Positions 1-6,361 are shown, numbered from the stretch's first letter. The stretch: DNA of 8,892 nt from a bacterium (GCA_021809305.1 JAKBAF010000030.1:1-8892), one strand, 5' to 3'. Program-made: numbers and translations. The notes: generated by a model from the sequence alone, not told the origin.

Positions 1-1
1 G

Positions 2-895
2 ATTAAGCGGATCCATGAGTACAAACGCCAACTGATGAACGCCCTCCACGCCATCATCCTCTACCAGGAGCTCCTTGCAAATCCAGAAGCAAGAAAGGTA
101 AAAAGATGCATCATTTTTGGCGGAAAAGCAGCCGCTGGATACAGAATGGCAAAGAATATCATTCGCCTTATCTGTTGCATCGGCCGCAAGGTCCATAGCG
201 ATCCTACAATAAAAGGAGCGCTAAAGGTCCTCTTCATCGAAAATTACAATGTCTATCGAGCCGAGCAGATTATCCCTGCTGCTGACCTCTCTCAACAGAT
301 CTCAACCGCCGGTATGGAGGCGTCAGGAACGGGCAACATGAAGCTTGCGATCAACGGCGCATTAACAATTGGTACAGAAGATGGCGCCAATATTGAGATG
401 CGACGCGAGGTCGGGGATGAGTTCTGGCCCTTTCGCTTCGGCGCAACAGCTGAGGAGCTCTCTCATGACCGGAAAGGGGGTCGCTATTCCGCATGGGATG
501 CCTATAGCGGTGACCCGAAGATAAGGCAAGCCTTGGACGCCCTACGCGATGGCAGCCTTGCCCAGAATAGCGAAGAGAGCGGCGCCCTTATGGAGATCTA
601 TTCGAGCCTACTCGAGGGTCAATATGGTGAGCCGACCGACCGCTACTTCGTCCTGAAAGATCTGCCCAGTTACTATGAGGCGCAAAAACGGGTTGAGGCG
701 CTCTATGCAAAGCCTAATGTTTGGGCTGAATACGCCATACAGAACATCGCTGGTATGGGCTACTTTACAACCGATAGGGCTATCCGCGATTACGCGGAAT
801 CAATCTGGGAGATCTCCCCCTCTCTTGCGGATCCGGAGATCGTTGAGAAGATTCGGCAAGAGTATACGGAGCACGCCCCTACTCTTGGCTTTTAG
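2..895 (+). CDS. glgP: Glycogen/alpha-glucan phosphorylase, C-terminal part (5' end outside window)
   Basis: Phosphorylase releases glucose-1-phosphate from the non-reducing ends of glycogen with inorganic phosphate, in the cytoplasm. The reading frame is open from base 2 and begins inside the conserved IKRIHEYKRQL motif, so the ATG at 35 is an internal methionine and not a start. About 297 residues remain of a protein usually near 800-830. Family landmarks in order are GYRMAKNIIRLI, then NYNVYRAEQIIPAADLSQQIS, then the signature EASGTGNMK. The lysine codon of that signature, at 341-343, is the family's pyridoxal-phosphate attachment site. It is followed by NGALTIGTEDGANIEM. The C-terminus has the usual DLPSYYEAQ and DRAIRDYAESIW segments and ends at a TAG codon at 893-895. 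No frameshift is visible. It converges on the binding-protein gene, with overlapping stop codons and no room for a terminator hairpin. Confidence 0.97.
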   Translation: MKRIHEYKRQLMNALHAIILYQELLANPEARKVKRCIIFGGKAAAGYRMAKNIIRLICCIGRKVHSDPTIKGALKVLFIENYNVYRAEQIIPAADLSQQISTAGMEASGTGNMKLAINGALTIGTEDGANIEMRREVGDEFWPFRFGATAEELSHDRKGGRYSAWDAYSGDPKIRQALDALRDGSLAQNSEESGALMEIYSSLLEGQYGEPTDRYFVLKDLPSYYEAQKRVEALYAKPNVWAEYAIQNIAGMGYFTTDRAIRDYAESIWEISPSLADPEIVEKIRQEYTEHAPTLGF

Positions 896-1647
896 AAGGG
901 ATAGGGCCCTTCGTTTAGATCGAGACCCCACTTACTTTGTAGGGCATCATAGCCTCCTTCATCAACAAAACTTTTTAGCTCACTGTTGAAGGAGTCTATC
1001 AGTTGCCGGTTCTCCCCTTTCTTCACAATGAGGCGGAGCCCCTCATCAGTTAGAGGCGGTGTAGCCACCTTTAGTCTGCCCGAATAGAAGTCCCGAATAT
1101 AGGCATAGGCCAGAAGCGCCGGCATCACAACGCCATCAATTGCCCCTGTAGCGAGATCCTCGAGACCTTTTGCAATGTTGATGTAGTCGCGAATAACAAT
1201 CCCCTCAGCCTTTGCGATTAGAACCATGGCAACCGTACCGGCCGCAGCTCCAACAATCTTCCCACGCATTCCCTCCAAAGAGTCAACCGGAGAAGCCCCT
1301 GGGACGACAAGGACAGGCCCTATAAAGAGGTAAGGATCGGAAAAGTCATATAGAGAGCGGGCTTCAGGGGTGGGATAGATGGCCGTTAGGGCAGCGTCGA
1401 TTCTTCCTATGCGAAAGTTGGAGGGAATTGACTCAAGCGTTGTCTGCAAGAGTAAGACCGAAAATCCCGCCCTCTTCCCAATTGCTCTTGTTAAATCGTC
1501 TGAAAAGGCAGTTACCCTTTGCTGACTGCCGCCAAGATCCACAGGAAACCACTCAGGATCTCGAGCGATGCGGTAGGAAGGAGCCCCGGGTCTCTCTGTT
1601 GCGCAGCTTGAGAGGAGGAGTAACAAATAAAGGAGAAACGATTTCAC
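892..1647 (-). CDS. ABC transporter substrate-binding lipoprotein, amino-acid type (family 3)
   Basis: This is probably the periplasmic solute receptor of an amino-acid ABC importer, anchored to a membrane by lipid. The 251-residue product begins with a short hydrophobic signal and a lipobox LSSC (residues 12-15), so Cys15 would be lipidated. Family-3 landmarks are GRIDAALTAI (81-90), DFSDPYLF (101-108), a repeat of the fold starting near GKIVGAAAGT (129-138), AIDGVVM (169-175) and the C-terminal GGYDALQSKWG. In this family an arginine three residues after the motif threonine (T-x-x-R) normally holds the amino-acid carboxylate. Here T93 is followed by P-E-A-R, so that position is Ala96 and arginine sits one residue later, which may change ligand choice. 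The start is GTG at 1647: a TAA codon lies directly upstream in frame, and only this frame gives a lipoprotein signal. Its ribosome site is poor. No permease or ATPase gene is nearby. ArtJ-like identity is possible but unproven. Confidence 0.85.
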   Translation of the reverse strand: MKSFLLYLLLLLSSCATERPGAPSYRIARDPEWFPVDLGGSQQRVTAFSDDLTRAIGKRAGFSVLLLQTTLESIPSNFRIGRIDAALTAIYPTPEARSLYDFSDPYLFIGPVLVVPGASPVDSLEGMRGKIVGAAAGTVAMVLIAKAEGIVIRDYINIAKGLEDLATGAIDGVVMPALLAYAYIRDFYSGRLKVATPPLTDEGLRLIVKKGENRQLIDSFNSELKSFVDEGGYDALQSKWGLDLNEGPYPF

Positions 1648-1710
1648 TTAAAGTTTTTTCCATTAGCATATTGGTCTCTCGAAAACGCTTCGATCGCCCT
1701 CTCGCCCTGT

Positions 1711-1740
1711 AGTTTACGCACCGCAAGGGCCCCCTGTCAA
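1711..1740 (-). promoter_or_regulatory. Sigma-70-type promoter of the binding-lipoprotein gene
   Basis: Read on the minus strand, a perfect -35 TTGACA (1740-1735) is followed by an 18-base spacer and a -10 TAAACT (1716-1711; 4 of 6 consensus bases). Transcription would start near 1704 and leave a leader of roughly 57 bases before the GTG at 1647. The spacer is GC-rich (GGGGGCCC), unlike the AT-rich promoter of the divergent gene about 75 bases away. Confidence 0.6.
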
Positions 1741-1814
1741 TGACCCCTCAACAGTTGGACGTAAAAAAAATTAAATATTTATTAATTCTATGTAGCCGTT
1801 TATTAAAGATATGA

Positions 1815-1843
1815 TTGATGATAAATTAATTATATAGTATAAT
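1815..1843 (+). promoter_or_regulatory. Sigma-70-type promoter of first tandem membrane-protein gene
   Basis: TTGATG (1815-1820), a spacer of exactly 17 bases, and a perfect TATAAT (1838-1843) lie in a very AT-rich stretch that could act as an UP element. The start of transcription would be near 1850, leaving a leader of about 29 bases. A ribosome site GAGGAA (1865-1870) precedes the ATG at 1879 by eight bases. The spacer carries AAATTAATTA, which contains the palindrome AATTAATT. The same block occurs at the same place in the promoter of the downstream paralogue. Confidence 0.75.
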
Positions 1844-1878
1844 AATGAGTAGGAAGAAGCAACAGAGGAACTCTACCA

Positions 1879-2547
1879 ATGAGTCAATCAATAGCCATCC
1901 AGACAGCAGAGACCTTGGCCGACTACCGACCGGTCATTGAAATTGCGGATAAGAGCTTTAAGTTCTGCACCTATGCTGGAATGTTTGGTGTCTTTGTTCT
2001 TCAGTTCACCTCTGACGGCGCCTTGGGTAAAATTGCAGCAGCAGCTGCAAAACTTGGTTCGGTGCGCTTCATCTACAGGGCGTTATTTGGCATCCAAGAC
2101 ACCATTCAACTACCAGGAAAGCTCAAAGAGAGCGCAAAAAAGCGAGATTACCGCGCAGGGCTTGTTGCTACAGCCCTTGTCACCTTCGATATTCTCTACG
2201 TAGCACGAGGCCTACTCGCCCTCATTCCAGCTACCAAGAACATCTCCTCAAAGATCGCTCCTGCACTCCCCTTCTTTGTTATCTTCCTTGCACTAGATAA
2301 GGGGATTGCCACCTGGAATAGACCAGCAAGTGCGGCGCAAAAGGAGTCTGCCATCCGAGGACTTACCTATTTGGAGGTTACCACAGAGGTCATCTGCACC
2401 GGGACAGAGTGTGTGATAGGCAGCGAGCTCGTCCCTGCAGCGGTAAAAGGGGTCATTGCAGTGACGGGGATGATCGCTGGCGCCAGCAGCCTGACAGTAA
2501 ATGCCATCCGGACATGGAACAAGAACCCTAAACCCCCTAACCCGTAA
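1879..2547 (+). CDS. Tandem paralogue 1: hydrophobic protein of unknown function, PEX11-like layout
   Basis: I do not recognise this 222-residue protein as a named bacterial family. It has no signal peptide or lipobox. The conserved N-terminal block is YRPVIEIADKSFK (16-28), then Y32, VLQFT (40-44), and KLGSVRFIY...QD..QL (58-78). Hydrophobic segments follow at about 97-116 and 128-142, with LIPATKNISSK (115-125) between them. The C-terminal part has LTYLEVTTEVICT (162-174), a hydrophobic stretch at about 187-204, and ends in RTW plus a proline-rich tail. Over the first 65 or so residues about half the positions are identical to the gene at 2795. The order DK-x-x-K...Y, then S-x-R-F-x-Y-R, then a C-terminal G-V-I...W recalls the eukaryotic PEX11 family, which curves membranes; this is a remembered resemblance and untested. 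It could instead be an inclusion-membrane protein. The start is fixed by the GAGGAA ribosome site. The 247 bases after it hold no clear terminator. Confidence 0.85.
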   Translation: MSQSIAIQTAETLADYRPVIEIADKSFKFCTYAGMFGVFVLQFTSDGALGKIAAAAAKLGSVRFIYRALFGIQDTIQLPGKLKESAKKRDYRAGLVATALVTFDILYVARGLLALIPATKNISSKIAPALPFFVIFLALDKGIATWNRPASAAQKESAIRGLTYLEVTTEVICTGTECVIGSELVPAAVKGVIAVTGMIAGASSLTVNAIRTWNKNPKPPNP

Positions 2548-2732
2548 AAACTAGCAGAGCCTATTTCTACTGAGAAGATCATAGAGCGCGATAAGGAGTG
2601 AGCCTAGGATAGAGGTCGTTTCATACGCCTCTTCTAATCTCCCTCTTTCGTACGCCTTGTGATTTTTTTTGCGTTAATATTTTTTTAGCTCATGTAATCC
2701 TAGTTTTAGATGAAGATTTTTTCAAGATTATG

Positions 2733-2761
2733 TTGCGGCAAAATTAATTAAGGAGTACAAT
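2733..2761 (+). promoter_or_regulatory. Promoter of second tandem membrane-protein gene (duplicated copy)
   Basis: TTGCGG (2733-2738; 3 of 6 consensus bases) is followed by a 17-base spacer and TACAAT (2756-2761; 5 of 6). On consensus alone it is only fair. It is supported by alignment with the promoter at 1815-1843: spacing is identical, AAATTAATTA sits at the same spacer position, both spacers end in AG, and CAAGATTATG upstream matches AAAGATATG there. The distance from the -10 box to the gene's ATG is 33 bases here and 35 there. The ribosome site AGAGGA (2783-2788) lies six bases before the ATG at 2795, within ACAGAGGA, which both leaders share. Confidence 0.62.
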
Positions 2762-2794
2762 TTATGGAAGCAATGCCCCTACAGAGGATTTCTC

Positions 2795-3421
2795 ATGGAA
2801 AGTTCTATCACGCGAGCAGCTAACTGCGTCGAAAAGTATCGACCCGTTATTGGGATGGCCGACAAGAGTTTCAAAATCGGAAGCTACTTAGGCCTGCTCG
2901 TCCTCCAATTCACTACTCAGGGAGCAACCGGTAGAATCGCGCAGTTGGCCTCAAAGCTCTCTTCCGCTCGCTTTGTCTATTGGGGATTCTTTCTTTTCCA
3001 AGATGCGGCCCAACTTCACAAGAACTACAGTGAGAAGGTGGGCAGTGGTGTAGCGAAAGAGGGGAAGCAGTGGTTCTCTTTCGGCCTAGATGTAAGCATC
3101 CTTGTCTTTGAAATCTCATTTGTTAGCAGCGCTCTTCTTAACCTAATCCCAGCTGCTAGAAACATCGGATCGAAGGTAGGGCTCCCTCTGCCACACCTCA
3201 TCTTACTTATCTCGGCAGGAGATATCGTCCAGACTTGGAGGGAGCAAAAAAGTGATACTACCTCCCGTTGCCTGACCTATGGAGATGCCGCTGCAGAGAT
3301 TGTTTGCACCTCGGCTGAGATTTTTGTGGGGGACGGGGTTGTTTCCGCTACAACTGGTGTGATCTCTGGTGCCTGCAATTTTGCAGGGAATTTTAAAAGA
3401 ACATGGGCACTAGCCGCCTAA
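2795..3421 (+). CDS. Tandem paralogue 2: hydrophobic protein of unknown function, PEX11-like layout
   Basis: This 208-residue protein is a clear paralogue of the gene directly upstream and equally unrecognised. Shared blocks are YRPVIGMADKSFK (15-27), Y31, VLQFT (36-40), GA.GRIA (43-49), KLSSARFVY (54-62), QD..QL (69-74), LIPAARNIGSK (117-127) and LTYGDAAAEIVCT (160-172). Compared with its twin it has a three-residue deletion before VLQFT, a longer linker at about 80-92 and no proline tail. Hydrophobic stretches lie at about 95-118, 128-145 and 181-198. No signal peptide is present. The C-terminal order DAAAEI...G.GVV....GVIS......TW resembles what I recall of PEX11 C-termini more than the twin does. 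The role is unknown; membrane remodelling or insertion into a host-derived membrane are hypotheses. The ATG at 2795 is chosen because of AGAGGA six bases upstream and because it matches the twin's N-terminus. It is followed by a strong stem at 3428-3470. Confidence 0.85.
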   Translation: MESSITRAANCVEKYRPVIGMADKSFKIGSYLGLLVLQFTTQGATGRIAQLASKLSSARFVYWGFFLFQDAAQLHKNYSEKVGSGVAKEGKQWFSFGLDVSILVFEISFVSSALLNLIPAARNIGSKVGLPLPHLILLISAGDIVQTWREQKSDTTSRCLTYGDAAAEIVCTSAEIFVGDGVVSATTGVISGACNFAGNFKRTWALAA

Positions 3422-3427
3422 CCTATT

Positions 3428-3470
3428 GACGAGTAGGGGGTCGCTTACGTAAGCTTCCCCCCTACTCGTC
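3428..3470. terminator. Long perfect stem-loop after the second paralogue, no U-tract
   Basis: GACGAGTAGGGGG (3428-3440) pairs perfectly with CCCCCTACTCGTC (3458-3470), 13 base pairs. Inside, GCTTACGTAAGC (3443-3454) is a further perfect palindrome, so nearly the whole 43 bases fold into one stem with a small bulge and no open loop. It starts six bases after the gene's stop codon, which suits a terminator or an mRNA 3'-end stabiliser. On neither strand does a run of T follow the stem, so it is not a textbook intrinsic terminator. Confidence 0.6.
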
Positions 3471-3513
3471 CACTCCTTATCCCGAACCCGGGAAAGACAT
3501 TTACAAATCAATG

Positions 3514-3677
3514 GAGGTGATTGCAAAAGTCCAGTTTAACCGATTTTTAGGTGATTTTATCCGAGATTTGCAATTCTGCATAAATTCGCATACTCCTAAG
3601 AGTAGGGGATTTATGCAGAATTGCAAAGATCGGTAAAAGCGCCAGAAAGCGGTCAACTGGAGTTTTGCAATTACCTC
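3514..3677. repeat. 164-nt near-palindrome, MITE-like element or transposon remnant
   Basis: The two halves are imperfect inverted copies. The outer ends are GAGGTGATTGCAAAA (3514-3528) and TTTTGCAATTACCTC (3663-3677), differing at one position. The inner arms TTTGCAATTCTGCATAAAT (3567-3585) and ATTTATGCAGAATTGCAAA (3609-3627) are a perfect 19-bp match. The middle parts, about 3529-3566 and 3628-3662, match less well, with several differences that still allow G-U pairing in RNA, plus a one- or two-base length change. The centre is CTCCTAAGAG. The palindromic hexamer TTGCAA occurs four times (3521, 3568, 3621, 3665), twice per arm. TCAAT lies near both edges (3508-3512 and 3676-3680) but not in clean register with the terminal repeats, so a target duplication is not established. 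There is no open frame. An RNA hairpin gene is the alternative. With the stem at 3428-3470 it accounts for most of the gene-free stretch 3422-3730. Confidence 0.7.
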
Positions 3678-3730
3678 AATAAGAGAGTTTTTGGTAGGAT
3701 GCGCCTTTGTCTTAAAAAGGGGATGGCGAA

Positions 3731-4672
3731 ATGGAAGGAATCAATGGTAATCACTCTCAGATTGGCGGTAAGCAAACCGATGGTCCTTCAATAAAACGCC
3801 TATGTGGCGGGGTAGCCTTTGCCTTAACAATAGCTGCCATTGGGACCGCAATTGCATCGAGGGTAACTAAATCGCGCGAATGGAGGCTAGCTGGGGGGGT
3901 CACTGGCTTAAGCCTCGGAGCCGTGGCATCAGAGGTGCTTATTTGCCCCTCTAAAGAGCTCTCTATTGGAGAGAGAGTTGGAGCAGTATTTGAATCGAAT
4001 GAAGATGAACTTCCTTCAGCTCTTGGCAGTCAGAAACCCGAGGACTTAATTGGGGTGCTGCAAGAGATAACCAGTGCTGCGCAGCAGACACCGCCAATTA
4101 AGGAGGAGGCGTTAGAGCAATTCCTGCAGCGGCTTGCGCTGGCGATTAACCAGCTGAAACAAGTTGAGCGTCTTGACCTAACCTCCTTGACCGCGGCCCC
4201 TGCCCTAAAATCTCTTGCCGCTCGCTACCCCAAAATGGTGCAACTGAAAGAGCTTACCTTGGGTTATGAGAGCTTTCAGAACATGAAGCACCTCGATCTA
4301 AGTAATCTGGATGTCTTGCACATTTGCCTAAGCGGCCGCAATTGGCAGCTTACCCTTGTTCCTCTCACTGCGCTCTTTAAGCAACCAGAACGCTGCCCTA
4401 AAAGGTTAATAGTAGAGCTTCCTCTTACAGCGAAGGAAGAGTGGGTCAAAATGCTCGCGAAACACCTCCCCCCTAAATGTGAGAGTTTCACCTTAATTAT
4501 CAATCACCCCTCCCCTGATAATCTCTACCAAACCTTTCAGACAGAGCTCGCATTAAAAGATACCGGACACTCAGTGACCTTTGGATGCAAAGGTCGAGGA
4601 GAGTGTGCGAACCCACCCAACTTTGGAGCGCACATCTCCTGTTGGCATCAGGGTACATTGCACGAGGGCTAG
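3731..4672 (+). CDS. Unknown protein: N-terminal membrane hairpin plus leucine-rich-like region
   Basis: I do not recognise this 313-residue protein. The first 20 residues are polar and Gly/Asn/Gln/Ser-rich with no cleavable signal. Two hydrophobic segments follow at about 24-44 and 53-72, joined by the short charged turn TKSREWR. That two-lobed hydrophobic hairpin with cytosolic-type ends is the pattern of chlamydial inclusion-membrane proteins secreted by type III secretion. After a helical region (about 100-145) come three leucine-rich-like strands: VERLDLTSL (145-153), LKELTLGYE (172-180) and MKHLDLSNL (185-193), loosely like leucine-rich repeats of protein-binding effectors. The C-terminus has three cysteines (286, 292, 304). 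The ATG at 3731 follows AAGGGGA (3717-3723) by seven bases, a fair ribosome site. I saw no convincing promoter. It starts 53 bases after the palindromic element and ends in tandem TAG-TAG, nine bases from the convergent lnt gene. An effector role is inference. Confidence 0.75.
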   Translation: MEGINGNHSQIGGKQTDGPSIKRLCGGVAFALTIAAIGTAIASRVTKSREWRLAGGVTGLSLGAVASEVLICPSKELSIGERVGAVFESNEDELPSALGSQKPEDLIGVLQEITSAAQQTPPIKEEALEQFLQRLALAINQLKQVERLDLTSLTAAPALKSLAARYPKMVQLKELTLGYESFQNMKHLDLSNLDVLHICLSGRNWQLTLVPLTALFKQPERCPKRLIVELPLTAKEEWVKMLAKHLPPKCESFTLIINHPSPDNLYQTFQTELALKDTGHSVTFGCKGRGECANPPNFGAHISCWHQGTLHEG

Positions 4673-4681
4673 TAGACTACT

Positions 4682-6361
4682 CTACTTAGGTGGAGGGAAG
4701 AGAGTGCCAGCTTGGAGAAAGGCGAGAAAGAGTAGGGAGAGGCCGACAATCAGGCCATCGCCAACTTGGCTGTAGAGGGTGCGATAGTGGTAGCGGGGAA
4801 CCTCAACATAGAGGGCATCTGAGAGGGTTTCGGGATTCCCCGCTTCATCACCCAGTCTTGCGAGGGTGTAGCCTAGGCTATCAACCGCTGCCGTTACGCC
4901 AGTATGGGAGGAGCGAACGAGGGGTATTCCATTTTCGAGCGCACGGAGGCGTCCATGAGAGAAGTGCTGGTTTGGGAGCCGGGAGTTCGGAAACCAGCCG
5001 TCCGCTGTGATATTAACAAGAAGCTCAGCACCAAGAGTGCGACTTTCACGAGAGAGGTTAGGAAAGGTCTCTTCATAGCAGATGGTGATGCCAAGGGGGA
5101 TGGGACCTGCAAAGAGGCGAGGACCGCTACCTGGCGTGAAAGAGGATTCAATACCATAGCGCTTGGCAATGGGTTCAATCCAGGTAAAGGGAATGCTCTC
5201 CGCAATGGGTAGTAGGATTCGCTTAGAGTAGCTCTCGGTTTTGATCTCACCTGGCCTAAAGTGGAGGGCGGAGTTGTAGCTTTGGCCGCTTAGCTCATCG
5301 GACTCATCGAGCCCGACAATAATGTGAGCGTTAAAGCGGCCGGCAAGCGCTGAGCAGAAGTAGCTGTTAGAGACCGCCATTAAGGTGCCCCAATACTCAG
5401 TTTCAACCTCCTTACCAAAAGAGTGAGGCGCTGGAGCCTTGTCACCCCATATCCCCTTTAGCAGGAGCTTAACGGAGTCGAGGTCATAGATGAGCTGAGC
5501 GGCACTGAAAGGGACGGCCCCCTCTGGCAGGATAATCAGGTCAATGGGGTGGTGGCCGTGCTTGGAGACCATCGAAACGATGCGCTCCCACTGTACTAAG
5601 GGGTGAACGGGCTCCTCGCCCACAATAAGGTCGATCTTGTTTTTGGGGGTTAGGCCCGTTTGGACAAGGACGACATTGATGGGTGGCTCATGAAAATCCG
5701 CTCTTAGTTGATGATGTATAAAAAGATGAGCAAGACCAAAAAAATAGGGAAATAGAGCCGCAGATGCGGCAAGTGTCACCCCTCTTACCCTTTTTGGACG
5801 CACGAGAAGAAGGAGAACAAGTACGTTGACGAGCATAACCCAGAAAGAGAGGCCGTAGATACCGGCCAGTGTGATCATTTGAGAGGGAGTGACATAGCCA
5901 GTAATGGCAAGGCCGACAGGGTTCCAGGTGAAGCCTGCGCTAAAGAAGAGGCGAAGCCACTCCATAAAGGTCCAAAAGGCTGGAACTGCAAGAATTTGGA
6001 GGAAAGTCCACTTCATACCAGGCCTAATAAAGAGGCTAAGAAGGCCAAATTGCGCCCCGCACCCGGCAGCAAGAAAGGCCCAGATGCCCCAGATATAGAG
6101 GCCCTGATACTCATCGGCGGTAAGCCAAGAGAGCTGAACGAGATTAACGGCGGTAAACCAGAGTGTGGAGAGCCAGAATCTAGAGCTCTTTTGCCGAAAG
6201 GCGAGCATCCCCTTCCAGAAGAGGGCGAAGCCGCAAAGGCTCGAGAGCGGCCCGAGCCATGGCAGCCAAGCAGGCTGACCAAAGGTGACCATTCCAAACG
6301 AAAGAAGAACTAGAGTGTAGCTAATTAATTTATTACCTAGCGATGACTCAACCGAGTCCAT
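4682..6361 (-). CDS. lnt: Apolipoprotein N-acyltransferase
   Basis: Lnt attaches the third acyl chain to the N-terminal cysteine of lipoproteins, from phospholipid, at the periplasmic face of the inner membrane. From the start chosen here the protein has 559 residues (E. coli Lnt has 512). The N-terminal part has about seven hydrophobic segments, roughly within 12-28, 37-53, 62-80, 89-111, 119-141, 161-187 and 194-216. The nitrilase-like domain follows, with all catalytic residues: Glu280 in ILPEGA, Lys380 in YSKRILLPIAE and Cys428 in ITICYEETFP. Glu388 in PIAES matches the family's auxiliary glutamate. A final hydrophobic segment spans about 536-554. The frame is open to a GTG at 6400, but that site lacks a good ribosome site. 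The ATG at 6361 has AAGGA eight bases upstream, so I prefer it; the ATG at 6370 overlaps that same AAGGA. It lies on the same strand as the methyltransferase gene, 223 bases downstream of it. Confidence 0.95.
   Translation of the reverse strand: MDSVESSLGNKLISYTLVLLSFGMVTFGQPAWLPWLGPLSSLCGFALFWKGMLAFRQKSSRFWLSTLWFTAVNLVQLSWLTADEYQGLYIWGIWAFLAAGCGAQFGLLSLFIRPGMKWTFLQILAVPAFWTFMEWLRLFFSAGFTWNPVGLAITGYVTPSQMITLAGIYGLSFWVMLVNVLVLLLLVRPKRVRGVTLAASAALFPYFFGLAHLFIHHQLRADFHEPPINVVLVQTGLTPKNKIDLIVGEEPVHPLVQWERIVSMVSKHGHHPIDLIILPEGAVPFSAAQLIYDLDSVKLLLKGIWGDKAPAPHSFGKEVETEYWGTLMAVSNSYFCSALAGRFNAHIIVGLDESDELSGQSYNSALHFRPGEIKTESYSKRILLPIAESIPFTWIEPIAKRYGIESSFTPGSGPRLFAGPIPLGITICYEETFPNLSRESRTLGAELLVNITADGWFPNSRLPNQHFSHGRLRALENGIPLVRSSHTGVTAAVDSLGYTLARLGDEAGNPETLSDALYVEVPRYHYRTLYSQVGDGLIVGLSLLFLAFLQAGTLFPPPK

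Noticed and set aside
1628..1657. An ATG frame (MEKTLSEIVSPLF...) just upstream of the lipoprotein gene, in a different frame
   Set aside because: It gives no signal peptide or family similarity, while the GTG frame gives a clean lipobox and a full binding-protein sequence. A frameshifted longer start is possible but unsupported.
1845..1940. A 31-codon out-of-frame ORF beginning just after the TATAAT box of the first paralogue
   Set aside because: It has no ribosome site and its ATG lies before the predicted transcript start. Its parallel with the 2764 frame is explained by the shared duplicated leader.
2548..2732. Possible terminator of the first paralogue, with T-runs at 2663-2670 and 2681-2686
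   Set aside because: No stable stem abuts either T-run; the best nearby pairing (AGAGG with CCTCT around 2614-2635) is weak and too far away.
2764..2823. A 19-codon upstream frame (MEAMPLQRISH...) with a near-perfect TAAGGAG ribosome site, overlapping the start of the second paralogue
   Set aside because: The alignment of the two duplicated promoters places TAAGGAG inside the promoter spacer, upstream of the expected transcript start near 2768, so neither the site nor the ATG would be in the RNA. It would become interesting again if transcription starts further upstream.
4894..5250. Alternative frames on both strands inside lnt
   Set aside because: They lie wholly within the catalytic domain of a well-supported gene and have no independent start signals or motifs.
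5879..6313. A long plus-strand open frame opposite lnt, rich in Lys, Glu, Pro and Gly
   Set aside because: It is antisense to the membrane domain of lnt, has the composition expected of a complement of hydrophobic codons, and shows no family motif.
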